In this document: positions 35,022 to 44,700 of the stretch, one piece after another
How the letters are laid out: every line of letters begins with the position of its first letter
Position numbering within the stretch: position 1 is the stretch's first letter
NCBI RefSeq assembly: GCF_000952155.1
Contig: NZ_JYON01000005.1
Location: forward strand, 151,005 to 215,004
Length of the DNA: 64,000 bases
Source of the DNA: Aliterella atlantica CENA595
GTDB taxonomy: Bacteria > Cyanobacteriota > Cyanobacteriia > Cyanobacteriales > Chroococcidiopsidaceae
Reading direction: 5' to 3'
Notes under the pieces: model-generated
Databases searched by the model: none
Seen by the model: only the letters and a program-made list of their open reading frames with translations
Told to the model about the DNA's origin: nothing
Position numbers and translations under genes: made by a program

Positions 35022-35903
35022 GTGACTGTCAAGCCAGAGTGGTTGCGGGTAAAAGCGCCCCAGTGGGAGCGTGTTGGTAATGTTAAAGAAATTCTCCGAG
35101 ATTTGAGCCTCAATACTGTATGTGAAGAGGCTTCTTGTCCCAATATTGGCGAGTGCTTTAATGCAGGTACGGCTACATTTCTAATTATGGGACCTGCTTG
35201 TACTAGAGCTTGTCCTTATTGCGATATCGATTTTGAGAAAAAGCCTAAGCCTTTAGATCCTACTGAACCAGATAGGCTAGCGCAAGCAGTCAAGCGACTA
35301 AAGCTAAATCATGTAGTTATCACCTCTGTAAATAGAGACGATTTACCAGATGGCGGTGCAAGTCAATTTGCCTGCTGCATCCAAGCGATTCGCGCTATTT
35401 CCCCGCAGACAACTATTGAGGTATTAATTCCAGACTTGTGCGGTAATTGGGAAGCTTTAGAAATCATCTTGCAAGCACAGCCGGAAGTGCTAAACCACAA
35501 TACAGAAACTATCCCCCGCCTTTACCGTCGCACTCGCCCTCAAGGCGATTATCAGCGCACTTTGGAATTGCTTGGGCGATCGCGCAATCTTGCTCCTTGG
35601 GTCTATACTAAGTCTGGCTTAATGGTAGGCTTGGGCGAAACTGATGCGGAAATTCGTCAAGTAATGGAGGATTTACGCTCTGTTGACTGCGATATCTTAA
35701 CGTTGGGACAATACCTGCAACCGAGTCAAAAACATTTGCAAGTACAAAACTTTGTCACTCCAGAACAATTTGATGCTTGGCGACAATTTGGCGAATCTAT
35801 AGGGTTTTTGCAAGTAGTCTCTTCGCCTCTAACTCGTAGTTCTTACCATGCAGAACAAGTTAGGGAATTGATGCAACGTTATCCCCGCAGCAAAAATAGC
35901 TAA
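35022..35903 (+). CDS. lipA: Lipoyl synthase
   Basis: This 293-residue radical SAM enzyme inserts two sulfur atoms into octanoyl groups to make lipoyl cofactors. The auxiliary 4Fe-4S cluster ligands are Cys34, Cys39 and Cys45 ([12 protein letters not shown]) and the radical SAM cluster ligands are Cys60-x3-Cys64-x2-Cys67 (CTRACPYC). The C-terminal RSSYHAEQ motif carries the Ser ligand. The start is GTG at 35022. gpsA follows after 2 bases, so the two are probably one transcript. Confidence 0.95.
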   Translation: MTVKPEWLRVKAPQWERVGNVKEILRDLSLNTVCEEASCPNIGECFNAGTATFLIMGPACTRACPYCDIDFEKKPKPLDPTEPDRLAQAVKRLKLNHVVITSVNRDDLPDGGASQFACCIQAIRAISPQTTIEVLIPDLCGNWEALEIILQAQPEVLNHNTETIPRLYRRTRPQGDYQRTLELLGRSRNLAPWVYTKSGLMVGLGETDAEIRQVMEDLRSVDCDILTLGQYLQPSQKHLQVQNFVTPEQFDAWRQFGESIGFLQVVSSPLTRSSYHAEQVRELMQRYPRSKNS

Positions 35904-35905
35904 CT

Positions 35906-36832
35906 GTGCGCGAAATAACTATAACTATTCTCGGTGCTGGTGCTTGGGGAACTGCCCTAGCCCAGCTAGCAAGGGCAAACGGGCATAATGTGTGCTTATG
36001 GTCGCGTCATGGCGAATTAAGCTTAAAGGACGCTCTAGAGGGCGCACAGATAGTTTTATCTGCTATTTCTATGCAAGGAGTAACGCAGGTAGCTACAGCT
36101 ATTGCTTCCATACCCATATCCGCAGATACAATTTTTGTTACAGCAACTAAAGGACTAGACGCAGCTACCACCCTGACACCCGCTCAAATTTGGCAAGCTA
36201 CATTTCCCCAGCATCCTATTGTTGTGCTGTGCGGTCCTAATTTATCTAAAGAAATTCACCAAAATTTACCAGCAGCTACAGTTGTTGCTAGTATCGATGC
36301 TGAAGCAGCCGAAGCAGTACAAGCAGCATTTACTTCTCAGCGCTTTCGAGTTTATACAAATTCCGATCCTCTGGGTGTCGAACTAGGTGGGACAATCAAA
36401 AATGTAATTGCGATCGCATCTGGTGCTTGTGATGGTTTGCAATTAGGAACTAATGCTAAAGCTGCCTTAGTCACTCGTGGTTTGACAGAGATAATTCGCA
36501 TCGGTAATAGTTGGGGTGCTAAAACCGAAACTTTCTACGGTTTGTCTGGATTAGGTGACTTATTAGCAACTTGCAACAGCCCTTTGAGCCGCAACTATCA
36601 AGTAGGCTACCAATTAGCTCAAGGTAAAACTCTAGCAGAAACTCTTGCCCATTTGGAAGGAACGGCAGAGGGAGTAAATACAGCTGAAGTTTTGATGCAG
36701 AGAGCAGAAACCCAAAAAATTTCTATGCCCATTACCACTCAAGTATATCGCGCCCTGCAAGGTGAAATAACACCCAGGCAAGCTCTTGAAGAACTAATGC
36801 TCCGAGATACTAAGCCTGAGTACAATAACTAA
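35906..36832 (+). CDS. gpsA: Glycerol-3-phosphate dehydrogenase [NAD(P)+]
   Basis: This 308-residue enzyme makes sn-glycerol 3-phosphate from dihydroxyacetone phosphate for phospholipid synthesis. The N-terminal nucleotide motif is ILGAGAWGTALAQLA. VTATKGLD and VLCGPNLSKEI follow in the middle. The conserved Lys and Asp region ELGGTIKNVIAIASGACDG lies near residue 155 and the C-terminal signature GLSGLGDLLATCNSPLSRNY near residue 214. It is slightly shorter than typical GpsA (about 330 residues) but complete. The start is GTG, 2 bases after lipA. It is convergent with recR. Confidence 0.94.
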   Translation: MREITITILGAGAWGTALAQLARANGHNVCLWSRHGELSLKDALEGAQIVLSAISMQGVTQVATAIASIPISADTIFVTATKGLDAATTLTPAQIWQATFPQHPIVVLCGPNLSKEIHQNLPAATVVASIDAEAAEAVQAAFTSQRFRVYTNSDPLGVELGGTIKNVIAIASGACDGLQLGTNAKAALVTRGLTEIIRIGNSWGAKTETFYGLSGLGDLLATCNSPLSRNYQVGYQLAQGKTLAETLAHLEGTAEGVNTAEVLMQRAETQKISMPITTQVYRALQGEITPRQALEELMLRDTKPEYNN

Positions 36833-36840
36833 AATCGTCA

Positions 36841-37521
36841 TCAATCCAAGTCTCGGCGACCTTCTAAAGCTCTTGCTAAAGTTACTTCATCAGCGTATTC
36901 CAAATCGCCACCTACTGGTAAACCAAAAGCAATTCTCGTTACTCGTGTAAATGGTTTGAGTAACTGACCTACATACAAGGTCGTTGTCTCCCCTTCTACA
37001 CTAGGACTAATCGCCATAATGATTTCTTTGGGCTGCTGCTGGCTAACTCTACGCACGAGCGAACTAACTGTAAGCTGTTCGGGACCAATACCCTCCATCG
37101 GTGAAAGTACGCCGCCTAATACGTGATATTTGCCGTTATATTCTCTAGTTTTTTCTAAGGCAATTACATCGCGAGAATCAGCAACCACGCAAATTGTATT
37201 ATTATCGCGGTTCTGATTGCGGCAAATTTCACAAACTGGTTCGGCTGATAGGTGAAAGCAAACTGTACATAAACCAACTTGTTGTTTGGCTTCAATTAAT
37301 GCTTGCGCTAACGCTTGTACTTCAGATTCCGAGCGCTTGAGAATGTGTAAGGCTAGGCGTTGAGCAGTTTTGGGACCTACTCCTGGGAGGCGTTGTAATT
37401 GCTCGATTAAACGAGCTAAAGGGCGTGCGTAAACCGTTGTCTTATCTCCAATGCGATCGCTTTCTCTATGATGACATTTATTAAGGGAGCGATCGCAGTA
37501 GGGTGTGTTTTCAAAACGCAC
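36841..37521 (-). CDS. recR: Recombination mediator RecR
   Basis: This protein of the RecFOR pathway loads RecA on gapped DNA. The core begins at [20 protein letters not shown] (codon at 37434), with the HhH motif [13 protein letters not shown], the Cys4 zinc finger (CTVC...CEIC) and the Toprim domain ([14 protein letters not shown], then PSVEGETT). Only about 197 residues from 37434 are expected by family length. No ATG, GTG or TTG lies near the core: the nearest in-frame candidates are ATT at 37452 and GTG at 37521. An ATG at 37584 is farther out. The upstream extension comes from repeat DNA, so the true start is uncertain; GTG 37521 is given as a formal start. Confidence 0.85.
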   Translation of the reverse strand: MRFENTPYCDRSLNKCHHRESDRIGDKTTVYARPLARLIEQLQRLPGVGPKTAQRLALHILKRSESEVQALAQALIEAKQQVGLCTVCFHLSAEPVCEICRNQNRDNNTICVVADSRDVIALEKTREYNGKYHVLGGVLSPMEGIGPEQLTVSSLVRRVSQQQPKEIIMAISPSVEGETTTLYVGQLLKPFTRVTRIAFGLPVGGDLEYADEVTLARALEGRRDLD

Positions 37522-37562
37522 CCTTGGATTAAGAACGCAGATGCACGCAGATAAACGCAGAT
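37499..37562. repeat. Imperfect palindrome plus ACGCAGAT-type repeat upstream of recR
   Basis: Bases 37499-37527 form an imperfect inverted repeat (GTAGGGTGTGTTTT against AAAACGCACCC), related to the hairpin at 9787-9816. Bases about 37532-37562 hold AACGCAGATGCACGCAGAT followed by AAACGCAGATG. The same sequence occurs in reverse at about 41647-41677. Both look like dispersed cyanobacterial repeats, not coding sequence. Confidence 0.7.
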
Positions 37563-37584
37563 GTAGAGCAGGATGATTGCACAA

Positions 37585-37616
37585 ACAAAAAACGCCCCCC
37601 GAATGGGAGGCGCTTT
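37585..37616 (-). terminator. Rho-independent terminator of psbA
   Basis: On the minus strand the stem GCGCCTCCC pairs with GGGGGGCGT (one G-T wobble region) around ATTC and is followed by six T residues. It lies 26 bases past the psbA stop codon. It separates highly expressed psbA from recR, which is on the same strand downstream. Confidence 0.88.
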
Positions 37617-37641
37617 GATGTTAGCTATCAGTAGTTAAGAA

Positions 37642-38724
37642 TTAACCGTTGATTGCAGGTGCAGTCAGTGCTACAGGTGCAGCTTCACCAGCAGCTAAGT
37701 CTAGAGGGAAGTTGTGAGCGTTGCGCTCGTGCATTACTTCCATACCTAGGTTAGCGCGGTTGAGTACGTCTGCCCATGTGCCGATGACCCGACCCTGGGA
37801 GTCAATTACTGACTGGTTGAAGTTGAAGCCGTTGAGGTTGAATGCCATTGTGCTGATGCCCAATGCTGTGAACCAGATGCCTACTACTGGCCATGCTGCC
37901 AAGAAGAAGTGCAGTGCGCGGCTGTTGTTGAATGATGCGTATTGGAAGATCAAGCGTCCAAAGTATCCGTGTGCGGCGACGATGTTGTATGTTTCTTCTT
38001 CTTGTCCGAATTTGTAGCCGTAGTTTTGGCTTTCTGTTTCGGTTGTTTCACGTACCAAGCTCGATGTTACTAAGCTTCCGTGCATGGCGCTGAATAAGCT
38101 ACCGCCGAATACACCTGCTACACCTAGCTGGTGGAATGGGTGCATCAAGATGTTGTGCTCTGCTTGGAATACCAACATGAAGTTGAATGTTCCAGAGATA
38201 CCTAAAGGCATACCGTCAGAGAAAGAACCTTGACCAATTGGGTAGATCAAGAATACTGCTGTTGCTGCTGCTACTGGTGCAGAGTATGCTACTGCAATCC
38301 AGGGGCGCATTCCTAGGCGGTATGATAGTTCCCACTCTCTTCCCATGTAGCAGAATACGCCAATGAGGAAGTGGAAGATTACCAATTGGTAAGGACCGCC
38401 GTTGTACAACCATTCGTCTAGGCTGGCTGCTTCCCAAATTGGGTAGAAGTGCAAGCCAATTGCGTTTGATGATGGTACTACTGCACCTGTGATGATGTTG
38501 TTTCCGTAGATTAATGAACCTGCTACTGGTTCGCGGATGCCATCAATGTCTACTGGAGGTGCGGCGATGAAGGCGATGATGAAGCAGGTTGTCGCTGCGA
38601 GTAATGTGGGGATCATCAATACTCCGAACCAGCCTACGTATAGGCGATTTTCGGTTGATGTTACCCACGCGCAGAACCGCTCCCATACGTTGGCGCTTTC
38701 GCGTCTCTGTAATGTTGTTGTCAT
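37642..38724 (-). CDS. psbA: Photosystem II D1 protein (PsbA), Glu130 form
   Basis: This 360-residue thylakoid membrane protein is the reaction-centre core subunit that holds P680, pheophytin, QB and most ligands of the Mn4CaO5 cluster. Five transmembrane helices, the Asp170 region (SFSDGMPLG), the His198 region (MHPFHQLG) and the C-terminal processing region ([10 protein letters not shown], cleaved after Ala344) are all present. Residue 130 is Glu (GREWELSYR), the form found in high-light D1 copies; low-light copies carry Gln. Cyanobacteria usually have several psbA genes and this is one member. A plausible sigma-70-type promoter and a strong terminator flank it. Confidence 0.98.
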   Translation of the reverse strand: MTTTLQRRESANVWERFCAWVTSTENRLYVGWFGVLMIPTLLAATTCFIIAFIAAPPVDIDGIREPVAGSLIYGNNIITGAVVPSSNAIGLHFYPIWEAASLDEWLYNGGPYQLVIFHFLIGVFCYMGREWELSYRLGMRPWIAVAYSAPVAAATAVFLIYPIGQGSFSDGMPLGISGTFNFMLVFQAEHNILMHPFHQLGVAGVFGGSLFSAMHGSLVTSSLVRETTETESQNYGYKFGQEEETYNIVAAHGYFGRLIFQYASFNNSRALHFFLAAWPVVGIWFTALGISTMAFNLNGFNFNQSVIDSQGRVIGTWADVLNRANLGMEVMHERNAHNFPLDLAAGEAAPVALTAPAING

Positions 38725-38783
38725 GTGTTTATGAGTGCTTTATGTTTTGGATAATGTAGGGAGTTGTTTGCTCCTTGTTTAAT

Positions 38784-38812
38784 ACATTAAAGCTTTTGTT
38801 GAGAATTGTAAA
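38784..38812 (-). promoter_or_regulatory. Predicted psbA promoter
   Basis: On the minus strand, TTTACA (38812-38807) and TAATGT (38789-38784) are separated by exactly 17 bases, about 60 bases before the ATG. An AGGAG sequence lies in the leader. The arrangement is like other cyanobacterial psbA promoters, but no start site can be shown from sequence. Confidence 0.6.
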
Positions 38813-38935
38813 CAATTTAGCGTTAAGATTTGTTTATAGCTGCGATTAGTTTACCTGATGGAAAATGCGATCGCATCAGGAAAAGGCAAAGCTAAGGGGT
38901 AAAGTAATTCATTCCTCCTCTGCCTTACCTGCTTC

Positions 38936-39286
38936 TCAACCTGGGGGCCAAGTCATTTGTCTGCCGCCAAGTAGGTGTAAGTGAATGTGGTTAACTGTTT
39001 GACCGCCATCATCGTCAGTATTGATTACAACGCGATAGCCGTTATTAAGACCAGCTTGGAGGGCAACTCGCCTTGCTGTTAGCAGCAGGTGTCCCATGAG
39101 ATTGATGTCTTCGGCTTGAGCTTGGACTAGAGATTTAATTGGTTTTTTGGGAATGATAAGGATGTGGACGGGCGCTTGAGGGTGAATATCTTTAAAAGCG
39201 ATCGCTAAATCGTCCTCATAAACAATATCTGCGGGGATTTCGCGACGAATAATTTTATTAAAAATCGTCTCTGTAGATTCACTCAT
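38936..39286 (-). CDS. HIT family nucleotide-binding protein
   Basis: This 116-residue protein of the HINT/PKCI-like histidine triad family hydrolyses nucleoside phosphoramidates or binds nucleotides. It starts with the family sequence ETIFNKIIRREIPADIVYED and ends with the triad motif HIHLHLLGG near residue 97. It has full family length. It lies upstream of psbA on the same strand with a 211-base gap that holds the psbA promoter. Confidence 0.9.
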   Translation of the reverse strand: MSESTETIFNKIIRREIPADIVYEDDLAIAFKDIHPQAPVHILIIPKKPIKSLVQAQAEDINLMGHLLLTARRVALQAGLNNGYRVVINTDDDGGQTVNHIHLHLLGGRQMTWPPG

Positions 39287-39353
39287 ATTGTTTGGTGGAT
39301 ATGTCTGCTAGAGATTTTATAGGGTTTTACTATTCTTTGTATAAATTTAACCA

Positions 39354-40877
39354 ATGTTAGCTAGAATTTGGAGCGCGTCAATCGTTGGTATTGATGCTTT
39401 AAAAGTAGGTGTAGAAGTCGATGTATCTGGTGGTTTACCTGGAATTGTCTTAGTTGGGCTACCTGACACTGCTGTGCAAGAATCTAGAGAAAGGGTAAAG
39501 GCAGCTATGAAAAATGCTGGATATGCCTTTCCCATGAGAAAAATCGTAATTAACCTTACACCTGCTGACCTACGAAAAGAAGGTCCTAGTTTTGACTTGC
39601 CAATTAGTGTAGGGATAATGGCAGCTTCCGAACAAGTAAGCGCTCAACTACTGGGAGATCATTTATTCTTGGGGGAAGTCTCTTTAGATGGTACGCTGCG
39701 CCCTGTTGCTGGTATATTGCCTGTGGCGGCGGCGGCTCAAAGTTTGGGTATCAGTAGTTTAGTAGTACCTTTTGATAATGCTCAAGAAGCAGCAGTAGTT
39801 AAGGGACTTAATGTTTACGGTTTTAAGTATTTATCAGAAGTAGCTAATTTTCTCAATCAACCAGAACGCTATCAGCCTGTCAAATTAGAGGAGAAAGTAT
39901 TTACACCAAAATCTAGCAGTGCAGATTTGCAAGATGTTAAAGGACAAACTCACGCCCGTAGGGCATTAGAAATTGCCGCAGCAGGAGGTCATAATCTCAT
40001 TTTTGTCGGTCCGCCTGGTAGCGGGAAAACAATGTTAGCGCGGCGCTTACCTGGGATTTTGCCGCCTTTGAGTTTTGACGAGTCGCTAGAAGTGACACAA
40101 ATCCACTCTGTAGCCGGATTATTAAAGAATAAAGGATTATTGGTACGCGATCGCCCGTTTCGCAGTCCACACCACTCGGCTTCTGGTCCTGCATTAGTTG
40201 GTGGCGGTAGTTTTCCGCGTCCTGGTGAAATATCACTAGCTCATCGCGGCATACTTTTTCTTGACGAATTAACGGAATTTAAGCGCGATGTCTTGGAATT
40301 TTTACGCCAGCCTTTGGAAGATGGTTATGTAACTGTATCGCGTACTCGCCAATCTGTTGTATTTCCCGCTCAGTTTACCTTAATTGCCAGTACAAATCCT
40401 TGTCCTTGCGGTTATTTTGGCGATTCGATTCAAGCTTGTAGTTGTTCGCCAAGACAAAGAGAGCAATATTGGGCAAAGCTTTCAGGACCGTTGATGGATA
40501 GAATTGATTTACAAGTTGCAGTTAATCGGTTGAAGCCAGAAGAGATTACACGACAGGCTAATGGGGAAGGATCGGAAGTTGTCCGCCTGCGAGTCAAAGA
40601 AGCACGCGATCGCGCTTACAATCGCTTTAAAGCAGATACTAATATACGTTGCAATGCAGCAATGCAAACTAAACATTTGCAGCAGTGGTGTCAGTTAGAA
40701 GATGCTAGTCGCAATTTATTGGAAGTAGCGATTCGTAAACTAGGGCTTTCGGCAAGAGCAAGCGATCGCATACTTAAAGTAGCGCGGACTATTGCGGATT
40801 TGGCGGGTGAAGATAAGTTGCTAACAAATCATGTTGCTGAAGCAATCCAATACCGCACTATAGATAGAATGCAGTAG
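39354..40877 (+). CDS. YifB/ComM-like Mg chelatase-related AAA+ ATPase
   Basis: This 507-residue protein has an N-terminal Lon-like/ComM domain (ASIVGIDALKVGVEVDVSGG), then an AAA+ domain with Walker A VGPPGSGKTMLARRLPG near residue 218 and Walker B FLDELTEF near residue 300. A Cys-bearing segment (NPCPCGYFGD, then CSCSPRQ) and a C-terminal helical domain follow. ComM-type proteins act as helicase-like branch migration factors in natural transformation; other members have no known role. It is divergent from the HIT gene. Confidence 0.88.
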   Translation: MLARIWSASIVGIDALKVGVEVDVSGGLPGIVLVGLPDTAVQESRERVKAAMKNAGYAFPMRKIVINLTPADLRKEGPSFDLPISVGIMAASEQVSAQLLGDHLFLGEVSLDGTLRPVAGILPVAAAAQSLGISSLVVPFDNAQEAAVVKGLNVYGFKYLSEVANFLNQPERYQPVKLEEKVFTPKSSSADLQDVKGQTHARRALEIAAAGGHNLIFVGPPGSGKTMLARRLPGILPPLSFDESLEVTQIHSVAGLLKNKGLLVRDRPFRSPHHSASGPALVGGGSFPRPGEISLAHRGILFLDELTEFKRDVLEFLRQPLEDGYVTVSRTRQSVVFPAQFTLIASTNPCPCGYFGDSIQACSCSPRQREQYWAKLSGPLMDRIDLQVAVNRLKPEEITRQANGEGSEVVRLRVKEARDRAYNRFKADTNIRCNAAMQTKHLQQWCQLEDASRNLLEVAIRKLGLSARASDRILKVARTIADLAGEDKLLTNHVAEAIQYRTIDRMQ

Positions 40878-40926
40878 CCCGATGGCAAAGGAAAACTAAC
40901 AAGTTAGATTGTGAGGATTGTGTTGA

Positions 40927-41508
40927 ATGCATTTATATTTTCGAGTCTATAGAGGTACTTGCAGCATAAACTTTATTATTTTGTCATTAATACCTCTATT
41001 TTTAGCAACTTCAGTTAAAGCAACAAATTTAATACTTTACCCAATTACTTTAAATCAACCACAATCGCTAATATTAACCCAAGGTAAATGGCAACAGTTT
41101 TCTTCATCAGCAGGTAAGTTTACTGTTTCTTTGCCTGGTAAACCGATAGAAGATTTAGAAACAGATGATGATGGTTCAGTAGCTAACAATTTTACTGTAG
41201 TTGATGGTGAAACTGTTTATTTAGTTACTTATTCAGATTTAGTGAAAGAAGTCAATCGAGTAGCGACTGAAGAAATTTTTGATGCTGTAGGTGAAGGTTA
41301 TACAGCAGATGGAGATAAGTTAGTCAATCAGCGTGAAGTTAAACTAGATGAATATCCTGGAAGAGTTGTTGAGTTAAATACTACTGATGGTATGGTTGGA
41401 AAAGCTACTATTTATTTAGTAGGAAATCGCTTATATCAATTAATAGTTATTTCTCCTAATAAAGAGATAGGAGAACAGTTTTTTGAATCGTTTCGTATTA
41501 GTGATTAG
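40927..41508 (+). CDS. Secreted or membrane-anchored cyanobacterial protein, function unknown
   Basis: This 193-residue protein has a long N-terminal hydrophobic segment (about residues 13-34, INFIILSLIPLFLATSVKA), probably a signal peptide. The mature part has a pattern seen in other cyanobacterial proteins: WQQFSSSAGKFTVSLPGKP near residue 55, TVYLVTYSDL, then LYQLIVISPNKE at the end. A beta-rich PsbP-like or lipid-binding-like fold is possible but not shown. The intergenic spacing to the comM gene is 49 bases. Confidence 0.65.
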   Translation: MHLYFRVYRGTCSINFIILSLIPLFLATSVKATNLILYPITLNQPQSLILTQGKWQQFSSSAGKFTVSLPGKPIEDLETDDDGSVANNFTVVDGETVYLVTYSDLVKEVNRVATEEIFDAVGEGYTADGDKLVNQREVKLDEYPGRVVELNTTDGMVGKATIYLVGNRLYQLIVISPNKEIGEQFFESFRISD

Positions 41509-41523
41509 AGGCATGATAGAGTA

Positions 41524-41677
41524 TGGGTGGTTAGAAACCACGTCTACACAAATAAAGTAAGGGCGGTTAGAAACTGCGTCTACACAAACAAAGTCCGCCT
41601 GCGCGGACTAAGAAAGTAATACATATATTATCTTGTAGGTTGCTATCTGCGTTTATCTGCGTGCATCTGCGTTCGTA
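41524..41677. repeat. Cluster of dispersed repeats between genes
   Basis: Two direct copies of GGNGGTTAGAAAC-N2-CGTCTACACAAA lie about 41524-41590. They are followed by the palindrome GTCCGCCTGCGCGGAC (about 41591-41606) and, at about 41647-41677, by ATCTGCGTTTATCTGCGTG with CATCTGCGTT. The palindrome recurs in reverse at about 49242-49257 and the last element recurs upstream of recR. No open reading frame is supported here. Confidence 0.75.
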
Positions 41678-41706
41678 AAAAATAATTTTACTTGAGTAAT
41701 TGTAAT

Positions 41707-44700
41707 TTATTGCGCTAGTTTAAATGTTTCGCCAACAGTTTCATTAAAAGAACGAACGATCGCAATGATTTGTTCGGCATCGTTGCTATTAAATAAACCA
41801 TCTAAACCTGCAAGATGTAAATCTGTAAAGGGAGCTTCGTATAGCAATCCTGGTTCCATTACACCGTTTTGCGTTAGGTAGTCGATAATGGTTTCGATAA
41901 AGCGGATTTGATTGGCGCTGAAATTACCGCCTTCTAAATACCGAGCAAAAGCAAGTTTAGTAGCGTTGCGATCTAGTCCAACAAGTTTGCGGATAAATAG
42001 CTTGAGGCTAATATCTTTACCATATACTTGCTCGAAGCGATCGCGACTTTCAATTTGCGCTGCACTAAATAGCATATTTTCTAAAGACTCTAAATCGCTC
42101 GGTGTTAAAGGATTGTTGCGCTTGAGTTTGGCGATCGTAATGTGGTCTTGATTGTCCAGAATGTAAGCTGTAACTTTCTTGCGGTACTGTTCGTGACTGA
42201 AGCCTGTTTGATATGTTGGGACGCTACTATCTTTGACGCTGATAGGTTTTTCTACAAAATTGGTATAAACAATTGACTGCTGCTGGCTATCAATAAACTT
42301 AACTATAGTTCTTAGTTGCATTCTTAGCGATTCAACTGCCTCAAAAGTAACGTCACTCCACCAACTTTCGGCTTGCACTTCAGCAATTAGCGGAAGTTGG
42401 GCTTTAACCATTGGGATATTTTGCTTCTCTTCTAACCTGCTTAAAAGATTGCACAGGCGATCGCGCAATCCTGCAAAATCGCTACTTTGCCTAGCTATAG
42501 ATAGTTGCAGCTTGAGACAGAGTAAGTCAAATTCTTTTGCTAGGCGATCTTCAGTTGGGAGGTTGTTGGGGAGTGGTGCTAGAGATGTAGAGACGGATTC
42601 TATATCTTCTTGACTGAGTTGTTCCCAGCGTTCTCGACGGGAAAATTCTTCTACTTTTTGCAGGTGAGGGCGCACTAAAAAGTTATCGCGCTCCATTGTC
42701 GCTACGTGCTGGTGGAGTTCTGCAAGTATAGTAGAGCGCAATTGGACTGGCAATACTTGAGTTAGTTCTAAACGGGCTTTGACTAGGCGCGTAGTTAAAG
42801 TTTCGGTAAGTTGGGGGCTAGCTGCGGGAATTTGTTGGCTGAAAAAGTCGAAGTTACCACATAAATCGAAGACTAAAAACTCTTGCTTGTCTTCGCCGAT
42901 ACCATATATATTAGGGCAAAGGCGAGTTCCCCGCCCGATCGCTTGGTTGAATTTGACGCGGGAATAAATAGGTTTGAAAAAGACTAAATTTAATACTTCT
43001 GGTACGTCAACGCCTGTATCGAGCATATCTACGGAGACAGCAATTGTCGGCTGTTTGGCGGCTACAGAAAAATCATCTAAAAGGTTTTGAGCATAAGAGT
43101 TGTGACTGTCGATAACTTGAGCAAACTTACCTTGAAATTGCGGGTAATTGGCATCAAAGCGGCGGACGATAAATTCAGCGTGGTTGTGATTGCGGGCGAA
43201 GATAATTGTTTTACCTAAGCGATCGCCGCCATCGACTTTTAAGCCGCGCTGCATCAACAATTCTAAGGCTCGATCTACAGTATCGATATTAAATAGCCAT
43301 TGATTTAAAGCTTGGGCATTAACTTGGGCGGGAATTGCACCATCTTCATCTGCAAACTTAAGCTCGTATTCTTCTTGTTCTGCTGGCGAAAGTTCGGCAT
43401 ATTTAACGCCTTGACGTAATAACTTAAAGGAAGCATCTACGCCTTTGGGTGGTACTAAGTAACCATCTTTAACAGCATCATCTAATTCGTAGGCAAAAGA
43501 AGGTACTCCTGGTTCTAAGTTAAACAAGCGGTAAGTATCGCGGTGTACTTCAGTGCGGGGGGTTGCTGTTAAGCCGACAAGGAGCGCGTCGAAGTAGGTG
43601 AAAAGGGCGCTATATTTTTGATAAATTGAACGGTGTGCCTCATCAACAATTACTAAGTCAAAGTGTCCTGGACTAAAAAAGCGTTGCTCGTCAATGCGGT
43701 TGATGCAGTTGAGCATTGTCGGATAGGTAGAAAGGACGACGTTGGCACTTTCAAAGGCTTTATCTTTAGTTAGGTCTATAGGAGTAACGTTGGGAAGATG
43801 GGTTTTAAAGGCACGTAGCGCTTGAGTTAATAGGGCATTGCGATCTGCTAAAAATAGAACGCGCTTAACCCAGTTGGCTTTCATTAATAGATCGACTAGA
43901 GCGATCGCCGTGCGCGTTTTTCCGGTTCCCGTCGCCATGACTAATAAGGCTTTACGTCCTTTGTGGGCAAAGGTTTCAGTGATGCGGCGGATGGCTTCAA
44001 TTTGGTAGCTGCGTCCGGCTATTTTGGGGTTAACTTGGAGTAAATGTAGTTGTTTGCTATGAGTGCGGCGGAAGATGAGGCGTTCTAGTTCGTCTTTTTT
44101 GAGAAAGCCTTGAATTTGGCGGGGTGGATAGTTGCAGTCATCCCAAATCCAATGTTCGTAGCCGTTGGTATAGAAAATAATCGGGCGTTGATTGAAGCGT
44201 TGTTCGAGACAACCGGCATAAAGTTTGGCTTGATGTTTGCCTTGAGTAGAGCTAATTGTCGTGCGTTTGGCTTCTATGAGGGCGAGGGGTTTGCCGTCAC
44301 TACCCCAAAGTACGTAATCTACTTTGCCTTTACCTGTTTCGTTAGGCATTCCTTGAACTTCGTATTCTGTCCATCCAGTTTGAGCAATATTCCATCCGGC
44401 TTCTTTGAGCAATACGTCAATTAAATAGCGGCGGGTATCGGCTTCGTTATAGTTGTGGGTATCGGGAACTGTAGAGTTTTGCTGCTTGAGATTATCTATT
44501 TGGGCTTTGAGCAGTGCTAATTCGCGATCGCTTTGTTGTTGTCTTTCTTCTGCAATGCGGCGCATTTCATCGGCTTGAGAAAGCTGGGTTTCTAGTGTTT
44601 GGATTTGCGCTATAGAGATGTTTTGGCTGGTAGCTTGGGGGATGAGTTGGCGATCGAAGTTGAGGGCGGGGGTATTTTTGCCGTCGGGGGCGTAGTAGCG

